A stretch of DNA of 64,000 bases from Unio delphinus (Eukaryota; Mollusca; Bivalvia; Unionida; Unionidae): contig JAQISU010000191.1 of NCBI GenBank assembly GCA_029339505.1, forward strand, positions 705,001 to 769,000, in the 5' to 3' direction. Made by a program: the position numbers and the translations under genes. The notes beneath the pieces are model-generated. The model did no database searches. It was not told where the DNA came from and was given only the letters and a program-made list of their open reading frames with translations. Every line of letters starts with the position of its first letter. The first letter of the stretch is position 1. Below, piece after piece: positions 46,850 through 57,415 of this stretch.

Positions 46850-47885
46850 GAGAAGTAAGAACATTTTCACAATGGCTCTCATAGCAGCCATATTGGATCT
46901 AGACTGGCACCATATTCATTGAGTACCAACTAGGTATCATGAAAAGTCGTAGCATGACCATTCAAATGGATTAACAGCAGCAGGTTTCTCACAACAGCCA
47001 AGTTGCAAGTTAGACCTGGATTATTTTCAATTAGGTCTAACTAGGTACCAAAACAAAACTACTGGTGTATCCACATATTGATACGACTATCTAGTTCTTA
47101 ACTGTGAGTATTTTCAAAATGGTTGCCATGGTGGTCATATTGCATTTCAGATTAGCACTGAAGTCATTTTGCTCCAGCAAAATATTATAAGTCTTTTGAT
47201 TAAATCCTACATTGACAGACAGGGGCCCCAAGTGGCCAAGTGGTCTAAAGCGCTCTCCATTACAGATCACTGCCATCTCATATCTGTCTGTGTGGGTTCA
47301 AATCTTAGATTCTGCAAATGTGGGTATGTAAGAAAACTTGCCAGGAGTTTCTCATGGGTCAGTGGTTCTTTACGGGGATTTTCCCAGGTTCTTCCTCCAC
47401 CATGAATACTGGCCACCATGTATAGCACATTGCGTGCTGAAAAATTGTGTTAAACCCTAGAACAACAACAACATTGACAGACTATACATCCAGGAAAGAA
47501 AGCAATATCAAGATGGCAGCCACTGTGGAGGTTAGAATAGCACAATTTTCATTAGATGAACTAAATATATAAAGAAATCTTTTTGTAAGAACCCAATGTG
47601 GATATAAACATCCAATCTAGAATAGTGGTGACCTTTCAAGATGGCCACTGTGGCTGCTTTTACTCAAGTAGCAACATTTTCACATAAGTCTTCTGGTGAA
47701 ACCACATGTTGATATCAGGAATAGCAATATTTTCAAGATGGCTGCTGTTGTGGCCATACTGGATATCCATGCAGCTCCATTTTTATTTATGACAATGGGA
47801 TTGATCAGTGTGTAAAGTTTTATGGCAATTTTTAAAGAAGCTTAGGAGTAGTGATAACAAATTTATGCTAATGGACAAAGGTCAG
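46850..47885. repeat. Degenerate 'AAGATGGC' repeat, unit about 130-145 bp, interrupted by a SINE
   Basis: Diverged modules each contain 'ttcaagatggctgccatggt' or a variant, then 'ggtcatattggat', 'agcaccattttcattgagga', and 'gaaaagtcttttggtgaga'. Four or five modules are visible here. The region ends in 'agtgataacaaatttatgct', a tail also found at 57.39 kb. A family-A SINE sits inside. The core resembles the YY1-type motif, which I take to be coincidence. Confidence 0.65.
47221..47470 (+). mobile_element. tRNA-derived SINE, family A, copy 7, with perfect 12-bp duplication
   Basis: Full-length: 'tggccaagtggtctaaagcg' (box A), 'gggttcaaatctt' (box B), 'tactggccaccatgtatagc', 'aaaattgtgttaaaccctag' and an (AAC)n tail. 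It is flanked by 'acattgacagac' at 47209-47220 and 47471-47482. It is inserted in the 'AAGATGGC' repeat. Confidence 0.96.
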
Positions 47886-47890
47886 TCAAT

Positions 47891-48104
47891 TACCATACAT
47901 ACTCGCTCGTACATGAAGTCCAACTGCAAACTGCACAGATCCAGATCAGCTGTTGCATAATACACTGACAGATCTGGGTGTGTACATTTTGTTAATCAAT
48001 AGAGAAAAAACAACACTGACCATGAGTTGCTGGTGCATTATATTATGGTAGCTCAGAATCTGTCATTTGCAGTTTGACTCTAATTATAAGTGAGTATATA
48101 ATAT
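47891..48104 (-). mobile_element. Two-hairpin MITE (family M), copy 11
   Basis: Orientation B. Left end 'taccatacatactcgctcgt', right end 'aattataagtgagtatata'. Hairpin II arms 'ctgcacagatccagatcagc' and 'cagatctgggtgtgtac'; hairpin I arms 'tgaccatgagttgctgg' and 'agctcagaatctgt'. Confidence 0.88.
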
Positions 48105-48483
48105 AAATAATCTGTGCAACTGCTTGCTTATTTCTGAGCACCAATTAATGGTCTCCATAACAAATGACAGTATAAACTGCCCTAAAGTGATAGTTTTCCA
48201 TAAACATCAAGCACAAATGTTGACTGCTTATACAGGTAATTGGCATATATTGTTATCTCTAAAAAAAAGTTTTAATATCTCCTTTTTTTTTCCTTCCAAT
48301 TTACTGGAAATCTTGGTTTTACAAACATGACAATGTCTGTGCGTTTGGGAGTAAAAATTGTGTTATGGTTAAATGTCTTCTATCATTTTACACAAAACAT
48401 TTTTAATATTTCGGGCAAATTTTAGGATATAATGACACAAGTTTATATTTAGCCATTTTTATGAAATGATACACCGCATACAG
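48105..48483. other. Non-coding stretch
   Basis: No gene or recognised element seen. Confidence 0.55.
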
Positions 48484-48484
48484 A

Positions 48485-48695
48485 TACTGAATATACTCAA
48501 TTATATGTGGAATCCAACTTCAAACATTCTAGACACAGAAAAAGAGCAATTGCAAAAGAACTGGCAGACCTGGGTCTATGCAGTTCCTTAATTAGTAGAA
48601 CAAACAACAGAGACACTGATCTGCTGGCACATTATGCAATTGTTGAACATAGTCCATGTTCTTTGCTGTTGAATCGACTTGTAATGTGAGCATGA
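48485..48695 (-). mobile_element. Two-hairpin MITE (family M), copy 12, diverged
   Basis: Orientation B. The worn left end 'tactgaatatactcaattat' and right end 'cgacttgtaatgtgagcatg' remain. The interior keeps 'ggcagacctgggtctatgca' and 'cactgatctgctggcacatt', but the first arm of hairpin II is largely altered. Confidence 0.75.
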
Positions 48696-50084
48696 AAATT
48701 CACAGTATTTATCGTGATATAAACCTATCATACAATGCATATCTTTAAACATAAAGAAATTGACTAATAAATTATTCATGGCTGTTGAAGATTTCAAGCA
48801 ACTTTTATAAATGAACATAGTTTTGATGCAATTCTACATCATTAGTATCAATGAATAAAAACGGCAAAATTGTTGATTCATAAAGAAACAGTTACACCAT
48901 TAGCAACAATTAAACAGTAATCAATAGAATTTCTCTTCCTTATAATAGAAGCCTTGTACGATCAAAATTTGGACATCATCCAGGTATTTTTTTTTTTTTA
49001 CAGAGGTTCATTTATATTTAATGTATGGCATGCAGAATGTGCAGCATTTGGTCAGACTTTTCAATATTTTATGAAAAGTCTTAACAAAATTGTTAGCTGT
49101 AACCTTACGCTTGCATTCAAGTATTTTAATTATCTTAATCAATCTTCCCAGCATTATGTAAAATGTCAGAACATCCAGAACATGCAACAAGATACTAAAA
49201 CATGAAACTCCCAGATCATGGATGAAAAAAATAAAAAGAAAAAGAAATAATTCTTAAACCCACTTGATACCAGGAGGCCCAAGACCAGCCCTTTAACACT
49301 TTTGTTTGACCCAACTTTAGCTGGAGCAACTGCTGTATACATACAGTATTGGGAATGACTCTAGTGTTTGACACTGATCCTGCCTCCATCTACATCATAC
49401 CATACTGTTATACTCTGCCTCTACAGTCCAAAGTAATCTCCTATATGTGTTCATCTAAAGCTGCCCTCTTCTGCCACCTTAAAGTTATTTGGCACTCTGA
49501 GGATTGGTTCTCTACCACCCCTGTAAAGGCTACAAATCCCTGTTATATGGAAGTAGCTGCCAAGCCTTTGTAAGATGTCCCTGCTCCTTGATTAATAGAC
49601 CCTGGTGATAATTTGATATGCTAACAAATTATAAATCCAACATACAGTGTTTGATAATATTCTTAATACAAGCACCTTTCAAATAAATAGGACACAAGAT
49701 CCTTCTTCAAAGAAAACTGTGTCTCCATATTATATCCATACCATTGCTAGTACAGTCAATGTAGTCCAAATACACAATGAATCAACAAAAATTTACCTCA
49801 GCACTCTTGTCATCACCTTTTTGCCCTAACATGCTTTAAAATAAGTAACTAGAATCTACCTCATTTATCATTTTATATATTTAAATGAATCTGACACTGG
49901 ATAACTATGGCTGTCTATTATAAATGCAGAGATCTGTTTTCAAAACCACCTTCACTTCAGATTCACTATTATATCTTCAATAATATATTCAAATAGCAAA
50001 TGAAAGCATTCTATTTTTGGACATAAAATAAGCAAGAGTCCTTCAAAGGGGCTGACACTTTTAAAAAGAATTTCCAGTAATTGA
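48696..50084. other. Non-coding stretch
   Basis: No gene was recognised. Opposed frames of 60-83 codons near 49.0-49.2 kb carry no motif. Confidence 0.5.
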
Positions 50085-50530
50085 AGTTAAGACAATTTCT
50101 GTTTTTAAATGCTGAGTTTTGACACCATCTCTAAAATTCTTGAGTGGTAAGATTTTTGAATTAGCTGCTAGAGTGGCTGTATTAGATATAATAAGATAAG
50201 CACCATTTTCATTGAGAACACTTTACATTTTTGGGGAAAACACCATGCTAATTAATATGACCATCCATTTTTGGGGAAAACACCATGCTAATTAATATGA
50301 CCATCCATTTTTGGGGAAATCACCATGCTAATTAATATGACCATCCATTTTGGAAGAGTAACATTAACTTTATTTTTAAGATGACCACTAATGTTGCCAT
50401 ATGGTATGTCCAAGCATCTCAATTTTCATTTTGGAACAACTAGACAACATTTCTGATGCAAACCTTCCGCTAAGGAGTACATCTAGTGCCAACTAGACAT
50501 GGAAAGGTGGCTTTCTATACCAATGAAAGA
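50085..50530. repeat. Degenerate 'AAGATGGC' repeat, second block, with an internal 40-bp tandem triplication
   Basis: It shares 'agcaccattttcattgagaa' and 'taagatgaccactaatgttg'-type modules with the region at 46.9 kb. Inside, 50226-50345 holds three copies of a 40-bp unit starting 'catttttggggaaaacacca', spaced exactly 40 bp and nearly identical, followed by a partial fourth. Confidence 0.75.
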
Positions 50531-50756
50531 GAAACCAATTGTGTGGACTGGATATTTGCACATCAGCCAACAGTATACCATTTTTTAAAACCAGTTTGCT
50601 TCTCTCAGACCTCAACTTCGCTAGCTAAGGTTCTAATATGCTAATCCTATCTACACCTTAGTAGATCAAGCAGACATTTCTGTGGTTCAGTTCTGTGAAT
50701 TTCGTTGGAAGCCACTGCATCCAATCAAAATTAAGCTGTTCAAATTTGAACACTGT

Positions 50757-50765
<9 letters not shown>
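50531..50765. other. Spacer
   Basis: No recognised feature. Confidence 0.5.
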
Positions 50766-50815
<50 letters not shown>

Positions 50816-51405
50816 TTTATTTAAAGAGGGTAACACAATTAGCTAAGAACTAATCTACCTTGAGGCCCTCATACAAGGAATTTATTTAAATCAGCAGCAT
50901 CTCAGAAGCCACTGGATATATTGGGTTTGGAAGATGAAAATAGAGTGGGCATTTCTAATCTCAACTGGAATACTATTCCAGAGCAAAGTTCCAGAGTATT
51001 GGAAACTTTTTTTGAATAATTCCTTATTTGGTTTGGGAATTTTATACTGTTTTGTAGATATTGATCATAGGTGGGGTGTATTACCAGGTAGCCTATACTG
51101 GAATAGGGATTGTAAATATTCAGGAGCACTATTATTGGATATCCTGTACATTAATTTGGCTTTTCTTAAACAGATTCAGTCTTTAATAGGTAATATTTTT
51201 AACTTACCAGCTAAATTTTCCTTGCTTTCTTTCTGTTTTGATATTAGCCTAAATGCTCTTTTCTGAAGATTTTCCAACTTTGATATGTTTTTATCATTTG
51301 AATTACCCCATACTGTGTTACAGTAGTCTAAATACGGTTGAATGTAACTGTTATAAAATACATGATCGAGACAAGGAGAGCATATAACTTTAATGGACTA
51401 ATAAT
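50766..51405 (-). pseudogene. CR1/L2-like LINE 3' end: reverse transcriptase C-terminus plus (AAT)n tail
   Basis: The minus strand from about 51390 reads 'FYNSYIQPYLDYCNTVWG', then 'LENLQKRAFRLISKQ', a stop, 'LMYRISNNSAPEYLQSLF', another stop, and 'YSGTLLWNSIPVEIRNA'. This is the usual order of the C-terminal part of the reverse transcriptase of CR1/L2/Jockey-type LINEs (the 'LDYC..VWG', 'LQ.RA.R.I' and 'W N S L P . . I R N' blocks). It stays in one frame with two internal stops. After the stop codon comes a 3' untranslated part ('ttgtatgagggcctcaaggt') and a microsatellite tail of about 16 ATT units (plus-strand AAT at 50766-50813). It is 5'-truncated and inactive. Confidence 0.85.
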
Positions 51406-52338
51406 AAAGTAAATACACCTGTAATGGCTTCTCTGGTATGTAGTCGTGATTTCAATGTTAGACTTACAAAGTCTCCTTTTGGAGTTGATTGCCTCCACCA
51501 TTTTCAGCTGAAATACAACGCATCACTGTTACATGCTATTGGTTAGTTGACATATTAAGGGCAGCAACTCATGAAATCCAACAGTTGTCACTAGTACAAA
51601 ATACTGAAATATCTGTTCAATCTACCAAGGTGTTGATACAGTTAGCATATCAGAACTTTGGCTAGCAAAGATGTTTTGGCCTCTAAAGCAAAACTAAACC
51701 TGTTGTTATATACTAAGGCATTACAAATTTTTTAATGATGTAAATTTTTATTTTTATTCTGTTTTACTTTATCCCATTTTCCAATTTTAAAAGTAGTATC
51801 AACTTAAATTTGTGGAAAATTTGTGACAATTTGATTTCATGTTGATGCATTTTCAAACACAGATGGTAAAAGAGGCTAAATAGATGTAGAGAAGAGATTT
51901 GACTTTCTATTGATCAATTTATAGCAATGTTTCAAATTTTATTTCAGAATAAGATGAAGCAGCAAACAAAATCCCTATTCATCACTAAATTGGGAAAAAA
52001 ACAACTCTTATCCATATGTTATATTGAGCCAGATACATTACCCCAGGAAATAGGTATCCTGCTGCTCCTTTGATCTCAAGTGATAAGGCAGTGACTGGGG
52101 CCTTAATTTGCATATCAATAAGAATCAAAACAAAAGTTGACAAAGGGGTTAGATATCAATAACTGTGTGATTCCAGGATAAATCACATCTAAAATTGGAA
52201 TTCATGACTATCCAAGCCATTTTATGTCCCGTAACAATGAGGTTCTACTCAATAACAAAAAATGTGTCTGGTAGTCATGGATACTCACCACCATGATTCA
52301 ATAACTTCTTCAATAAAAGTGATTGAGTGGAAATTGAT
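51406..52338. other. Non-coding stretch
   Basis: No gene or recognised element seen. Confidence 0.55.
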
Positions 52339-52339
52339 G

Positions 52340-52509
52340 ACATACATAGTATAGTAACTCCCTTAAAAGATAAGTCCAACTGTGAATGGCACAGACCCAG
52401 TGCACTGGTAGATCTGGGTCTGTGCAGTTTGCTTTGAGTAATCAGTAGAACAAACAACATCTTTGTTGCTTCCAGTTTGAATCAACTTATAAGCGAGTAT
52501 ATTTGGTAC
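52340..52509 (-). mobile_element. Two-hairpin MITE (family M), copy 13, shortened
   Basis: Orientation B. The right end 'cttataagcgagtatatttg' is intact. Hairpin II is well kept ('cacagacccagtgcactggt' with 'agatctgggtctgtgcagtt'), but the first arm of hairpin I and part of the left end are deleted. Confidence 0.82.
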
Positions 52510-52795
52510 GGGAAGGATAACAAGAAGAATTTTGGACATACAGTGGGATAGCAGAATGTTATGGGAGATGACCCATCAGGAAGCATACAAATTATGACAT
52601 ACTCTGGCTTTATCTAACAAAATAACCTTATTTTAAAGAGTTTTGTGTAAAAATAAATGTTCTCTAGTTGTTTAATACATTAAAATGAAAGGAAACTGTT
52701 GAATTTTTCACTTAGAGACAAACAGTAGTTTGCTGCTAGTATTGAAAAGAATTTTTGGAATACTGGGGAAAATATGGCTGCCACACTGGCAATGA
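52510..52795. other. Spacer
   Basis: No recognised feature. Confidence 0.5.
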
Positions 52796-52796
52796 A

Positions 52797-54412
52797 TTTA
52801 CTTGTTTATAACATTCACTCAACTATGAACAGGATTCGACTCTGATCTCCCATCGCATAAACATTATATCAAGATCTATACTGTTCATTCTATCGGTAAC
52901 TCCTTAAAAACAGTCTTGACTTCTATCTATAACCCCTTAAAAACAGTCTTGATGTCTATATATAAACCCTTAAAAACAGTCTTGACTTCTATCTATAACC
53001 CCTTAAAAACATTCTTGACTTCTATCTATAACCCCTTAAAAACAGTCTTGACTTCTATTTATAACCCCTTAAAACAGTCTTGACATATATATAACCCCTT
53101 AAAAACAGTCTTTACTTCTATTTATAACCCCTTAAAACAGTCTTGACTTATATATATAACCCCTTAAAAACAGTCTTTACTTCTATCTATAACCCCTTAA
53201 AAACATTCTTGACTTCTATCTATAACCCCTTAAAAACAGTCTTGACTTCTATCTATAACCCCTTAAAAACAGTCTTGACTTCTATTTATAACCCTTTAAA
53301 ACAGACTTGACTTATATATATAACCCCTTAAAAACAGTCTTTACTTCTATCTATAACCCCTTAATAACAGTCTTGACTTCTATCTATAACCCCATACAAA
53401 CAGTCTCGACTTCCTATCTATAACCCCTTAACAACAGTCTTGACTTCTATCTATAACCCCATACAAACAGTCTCGACTTCCTATCTATAACCCATTAATA
53501 ACAGTCTTGACTTCTATCTATAACCCCTTAAAAACAGTCTTGACTTCTATATATAACCCCTCAAAAACAGTCTTGACTTCTATCTATAACTCCATGCAAA
53601 CAGTCTTGACTTCTATCTATAACCCCTTAAAAACAGTCTTGACTTATATATATAACCCCTTAAAAACAGTCTTGACTTCTATCTATAACTCCATGCAAAC
53701 AGTCTTGACTTCTATCTATAAACCCTTAAAAGCAGTCTTGACTTATATATATAACCCCTCAAAAACAGTCTTGACTTCTATCTATAACTCCATGCAAACA
53801 GTCTTGACTTCTATCTATAACTCCTTAAAAGCAGTCTTGACTTATATATATATAACCCCTCAAAAACAGTCTTGACTTCTATATATAACTCCATGCAAAC
53901 AGTCTTGACTTCTATCTATAACCCCTTAAAAGCAGTCTTGACTTATATATATAACCCCTCAAAAACAGTCTTGACTTCTATATATAACTCCATGCAAACA
54001 GTCTTGACTTCTATCTATAACCCCTTAAAAGCAGTCTTGACTTATATATATAACCCCCCAAAAACAGTCTTGACTTCTATATATAACTCCATGCAAACAG
54101 TCTTGACTTCTATCTATAACCCCTTAAAAGCAGTCTTGACTTATATATATAACCCCTCAAAAACAGTCTTGACTTCTATATATAACCCCACACAAACAGC
54201 CAAGATTTCCTATCTATAACACGATGCAAACAGCATAGACTTGCATACCTAATCCCTTGCAAACATTCAAAACTTCTATAACCCCTTTCAAACTGCCTAG
54301 ACTTATACCCATTTGCAAACAGCACAGATCTTGGTTTGCAAGTGCACTCTGTGATAACAGATTGGTGTCTACACTGTTAACAGCTGGTATATCTTTCATG
54401 CAAGTACATCAA
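52797..54412 (+). mobile_element. Two-hairpin MITE (family M), copy 14, containing an internal minisatellite
   Basis: Orientation A. Left part: 'tttacttgtttataac', 'cgactctgatctcccatcgc' and 'aagatctatactgttcattc' up to 'taactcc' (about 52892) follow the order of other copies. Right part: 'tttgcaaacagcacagatct', 'gcactctgtgataacagatt' and 'ggtgtctacactgttaacag' (about 54313-54383) follow hairpin II. The 1.35 kb between them is the tandem array listed separately, sitting exactly where other copies have 'gattactcctaacaaactgc'. Terminal repeats are worn. Confidence 0.78.
52892..54245. repeat. Minisatellite, about 33-bp unit, about 40 copies, born inside a MITE
   Basis: The unit is 'taaccccttaaaaacagtct' followed by 'tgacttctatcta'. 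The left two thirds are mixed. The right part (about 53.5-54.2 kb) is a higher-order repeat of about 100 bp made of three unit types ('ctccatgcaaacag', 'ccccttaaaagcag', 'cccctcaaaaacag'). Since 33 and 99 are multiples of three, long plus-strand frames of 115-122 codons run through it as an 11-residue repeat ('TSIYNPLKTVL'). I regard these as by-products because they lack a start context, a signal or any neighbouring gene feature. Confidence 0.95.
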
Positions 54413-55766
54413 AATATTATTTAACTCAGGTTATAGATAGTCAGTCAACAGTAGGACTTTACTTTGTGCATGTCAGCCAGTCACATTATGGAACCAACCA
54501 TATAATTTTCTGGGGGAAGCTGGTATTTTCTTTCCAACAAGTATTCTTTCATTTATCCCAGATAGATTTCCAATGAAAATATTGGAGATAAAAAGTTATT
54601 TATTCCACTAACCCTAGTAAGATATTTTTAAAAAATGAATGTAAGGGCTGGAATTTACACCCAAAAAAAATCCAAGACCACCCATACCTCCCAAAAAAAT
54701 CCAAGACCACCCATCATCCCCAAAAATAAGGAAATAGGAATTTATATCAAAAAGTATACGTTTGGAAGAAACTTGTCTTATTCTATACACAGCATGTATG
54801 TGTATTCAGTTTCATTCTTATATTTCCCATCATGCTTTTCTATAATGACCTTCTCTGCATTCAAGTTCAAAACAAAGCTACTAACATTTACACTCAAAAT
54901 AATTTTAGTCAAGCAAATGAAAATGTTATGCAACAGCAGCCAAAACTTCAAACATGGTACTAAAAATAGAATGCATACTTTACTTTAAATTTTCTTGGAA
55001 ATCTTTCTAAGGCCATCAAACATGAGGCTCTTAAAACTGTTACTAAATATAAAACATTGTAGTCTGACTTATTTTATCATCTTTTATAAATAGGTACATA
55101 TTAAAAGATAAAAAACCTATACCACATAAGGTTAAAGAAAATAATTTCACCAACTAAATTCTTATCAAGGTAAAAATAATGTGTATAGCGGGCATGAATG
55201 GAACTGCTAGTACAGCAAGGTTAATGAAGCAAAGGTTAATGAAGCAAGAACAAACATTTAGGTTTTATGGTGCCCAAACTCAACATTTTATGGACAAAAA
55301 ACCTGCAAATCAAACTAACCAAACATTTCTTTTTATTTTAAAATCACAATTTAAAAATAAAGTATTATGGTCCTTGCAATATTATTGAGTGGAACTAAAA
55401 TCTGCGATCATATGAAATCTAATGTATATAGACAGACAAATGAACATACCTAGCATCAACACTACAGGCAACCCTCCACAGAAAATGCCAGGTGGAACTT
55501 TGTATCATGAATCAAGTGAATCCTGTCTAAGGTAAAACAGGTCAAGTATTCCAAAATAATTATATTTTTTCTAACCTATCTAGGATGTAGGTGTTACATT
55601 CTTAAGTGAACTTATAATCTGCTTCCCTACTGATTGTATTAATAGAAAGATAGGGAATACATTCTTAACTTGTCTTAACAAAATCTTTCTAACCTCAGAT
55701 GTCAAGATTCAATAAAATGAAAAATAAACTGGAACTGAACCATCTAATAAAAACCTAAAACAAAGG

Positions 55767-55815
<49 letters not shown>

Positions 55816-56265
55816 CATATGTAATTTGGGGCAGGGGTTTATCAAGCATGATCTATGGTAACTTGGTCAGGTGTCTTCTGATTCTAAGTAATAGGTAAGC
55901 ACTAAAGTTTATTTTCTCATTTCTATCAGTAACTTACTGATAATGATATTTTTGTGAACAACCAGTCACATGGCTGTCAAAGCTAAGTATTCCCTCCCAA
56001 ACTATTTCACTCTGTCTGCACTGGTAGTAAGCTTGAATTACTGGTGTAAGAATTCACAAAATTCATTCATTAAGACAGTTTATTTCCTATTTTGTACAAA
56101 TCAGGAAACATTAATGAATAAGTAAAATGTTTTGTCTTGCCTGCAATGATTTTGCTGTAGCCCGACTAGTAACAAATGATTAAATAACTCCTGTGACTTT
56201 GACCAATGACCATTTTTTAACCATTCAATTTCTCCACAAATATGTGAAAACTCTGATAACAAGAC
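54413..56265. other. Non-coding stretch with small repeats
   Basis: A 29-30-bp duplication around 54665-54722 ('aatccaagaccacccatacc' then 'aatccaagaccacccatcat') and a GT microsatellite (listed). No gene was recognised. Confidence 0.5.
55767..55813. repeat. (GT)n microsatellite
   Basis: About 23 GT dinucleotides followed by 'atacatatgt'. Confidence 0.97.
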
Positions 56266-56266
56266 A

Positions 56267-56457
56267 TACCTTATATACTCACCTATAAGACAAGTCCAAC
56301 TGAAAACAGCACAGACTCAGATCTGCCATCACATAAAGCACTGGCAGATTTGAGTCTATGCAGTTTGTAAGGAGTAATCAGTCTGCACTATACTATGGCA
56401 GATGATGATCTTTGTTGTTTACAGTTTGGCAGGACCTTTAAGCAAATATATATGGTA
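56267..56457 (-). mobile_element. Two-hairpin MITE (family M), copy 15
   Basis: Orientation B, with good ends: 'taccttatatactcacctat' and 'aagcaaatatatatggta'. Hairpin II arms 'cacagactcagatctgccat' and 'ggcagatttgagtctatgca' pair well. Hairpin I has lost its left part and keeps 'tatggcagatgatgatcttt'. Confidence 0.88.
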
Positions 56458-56526
56458 TATGGAAATATAAGATGGAGCTCCTTCATACAGCTTTTAACAA
56501 TTTACTCCCCAGCCCTACCCCTCAAC
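56458..56526. other. Spacer
   Basis: No recognised feature. Confidence 0.5.
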
Positions 56527-56646
56527 CAAACACATCACTATGTCACCTTGGTCTTTGATATCTGGTCCATGGTCAGCAAGGATGTGCAAACACATCACTA
56601 TGTCACCTTGGTCTTTGATATCTGGCCCATGGTCAGCAAGGATGTG
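56527..56646. repeat. 60-bp tandem duplication
   Basis: Two copies of exactly 60 bp starting 'caaacacatcactatgtcac' differ at one position (tggtcc versus tggccc), so the event is very recent. The period keeps the 121-codon plus-strand frame (56395-56760) open, but that frame begins inside the MITE and has no known domain. Confidence 0.96.
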
Positions 56647-56879
56647 CCATGTACACTAGCAAATCATGCTGCACTAACAGACACCGATAAATTCTCTTTC
56701 GCCAAAGAGAAACTGTCCACTGTGACCTTGACTTTTGTACTGATACACAAGAAGCTATAATTATGATGGGTTTTTTTTATCTAATGACAATTCAGTCATT
56801 GCAATAACAGATAGTACTGCAGAGAACCAACATTTTCAAACATTTTAAAATTGACAGGCTTATGACTTTTTCTTTCTTC

Positions 56880-57415
56880 TAACCTTGATACCCACTTTCA
56901 AGATGGCTGCCATGGTGGTGTTATTGAATGTCAGATCAGCACCATGTTCATTTAGGACCAACATGACATGAAAAGTCTTTTGGTGAGGACCCCAAATTGA
57001 TTATAATTGACCATTATTCAGAAAGTGTTGTAACAAGACCGTCAAGATACTCATGGCCACTGTAGCATCAATATAGGATATCTAAGCATTAGGACCAACT
57101 GGATATGTTAATATGACTTTCTTTCCATGAGGGATAATGATAACAATATTTTCAACATGGCCACTATGATGGTTATACTGGATGTCCGAGCTGTTCCAAT
57201 TTCATTTGGGGCAAATTAGGCACTGAAAGAAGTTTGTTTTTCTGAATGGGATGTATATGGATAACAAGATTTTTATCATTCCATACTGCAATTCTGAGTG
57301 GCACTGTTACACTTAGGACCACTAGACCATGGGCTGAATGTGTGCATGTTATGTATTGTGGCAATTCTTTATGCAATTTATGAGGCATAGTGATAACAAA
57401 TTTATGCTAATGTAC
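56880..57415. repeat. Degenerate 'AAGATGGC' repeat, third block
   Basis: Modules with 'ttcaagatggctgccatggt', 'cagatcagcaccatgttcat' and 'gaaaagtcttttggtgagga', ending in 'agtgataacaaatttatgct' as in the block at 46.9-47.9 kb. The order of modules and the shared end suggest one dispersed composite repeat, here and at 46.9 kb in the same orientation. Confidence 0.65.

Noticed and set aside
47221..47300. Possible functional tRNA gene
   Set aside because: Box A and B are those of a SINE head that is repeated seven times with the same downstream body. It does not form a full cloverleaf with an acceptor stem.
46850..47900. Cluster of YY1 binding sites as a regulatory element
   Set aside because: The core belongs to a dispersed degenerate repeat, so clustering is explained by repetition. 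Binding cannot be judged from sequence alone.
53507..54219. Two plus-strand frames of 122 and 115 codons encoding an 11-residue repeat
   Set aside because: They exist because the minisatellite unit is about 33 bp. There is no start context, signal or non-repeat domain, and the array lies inside a MITE.
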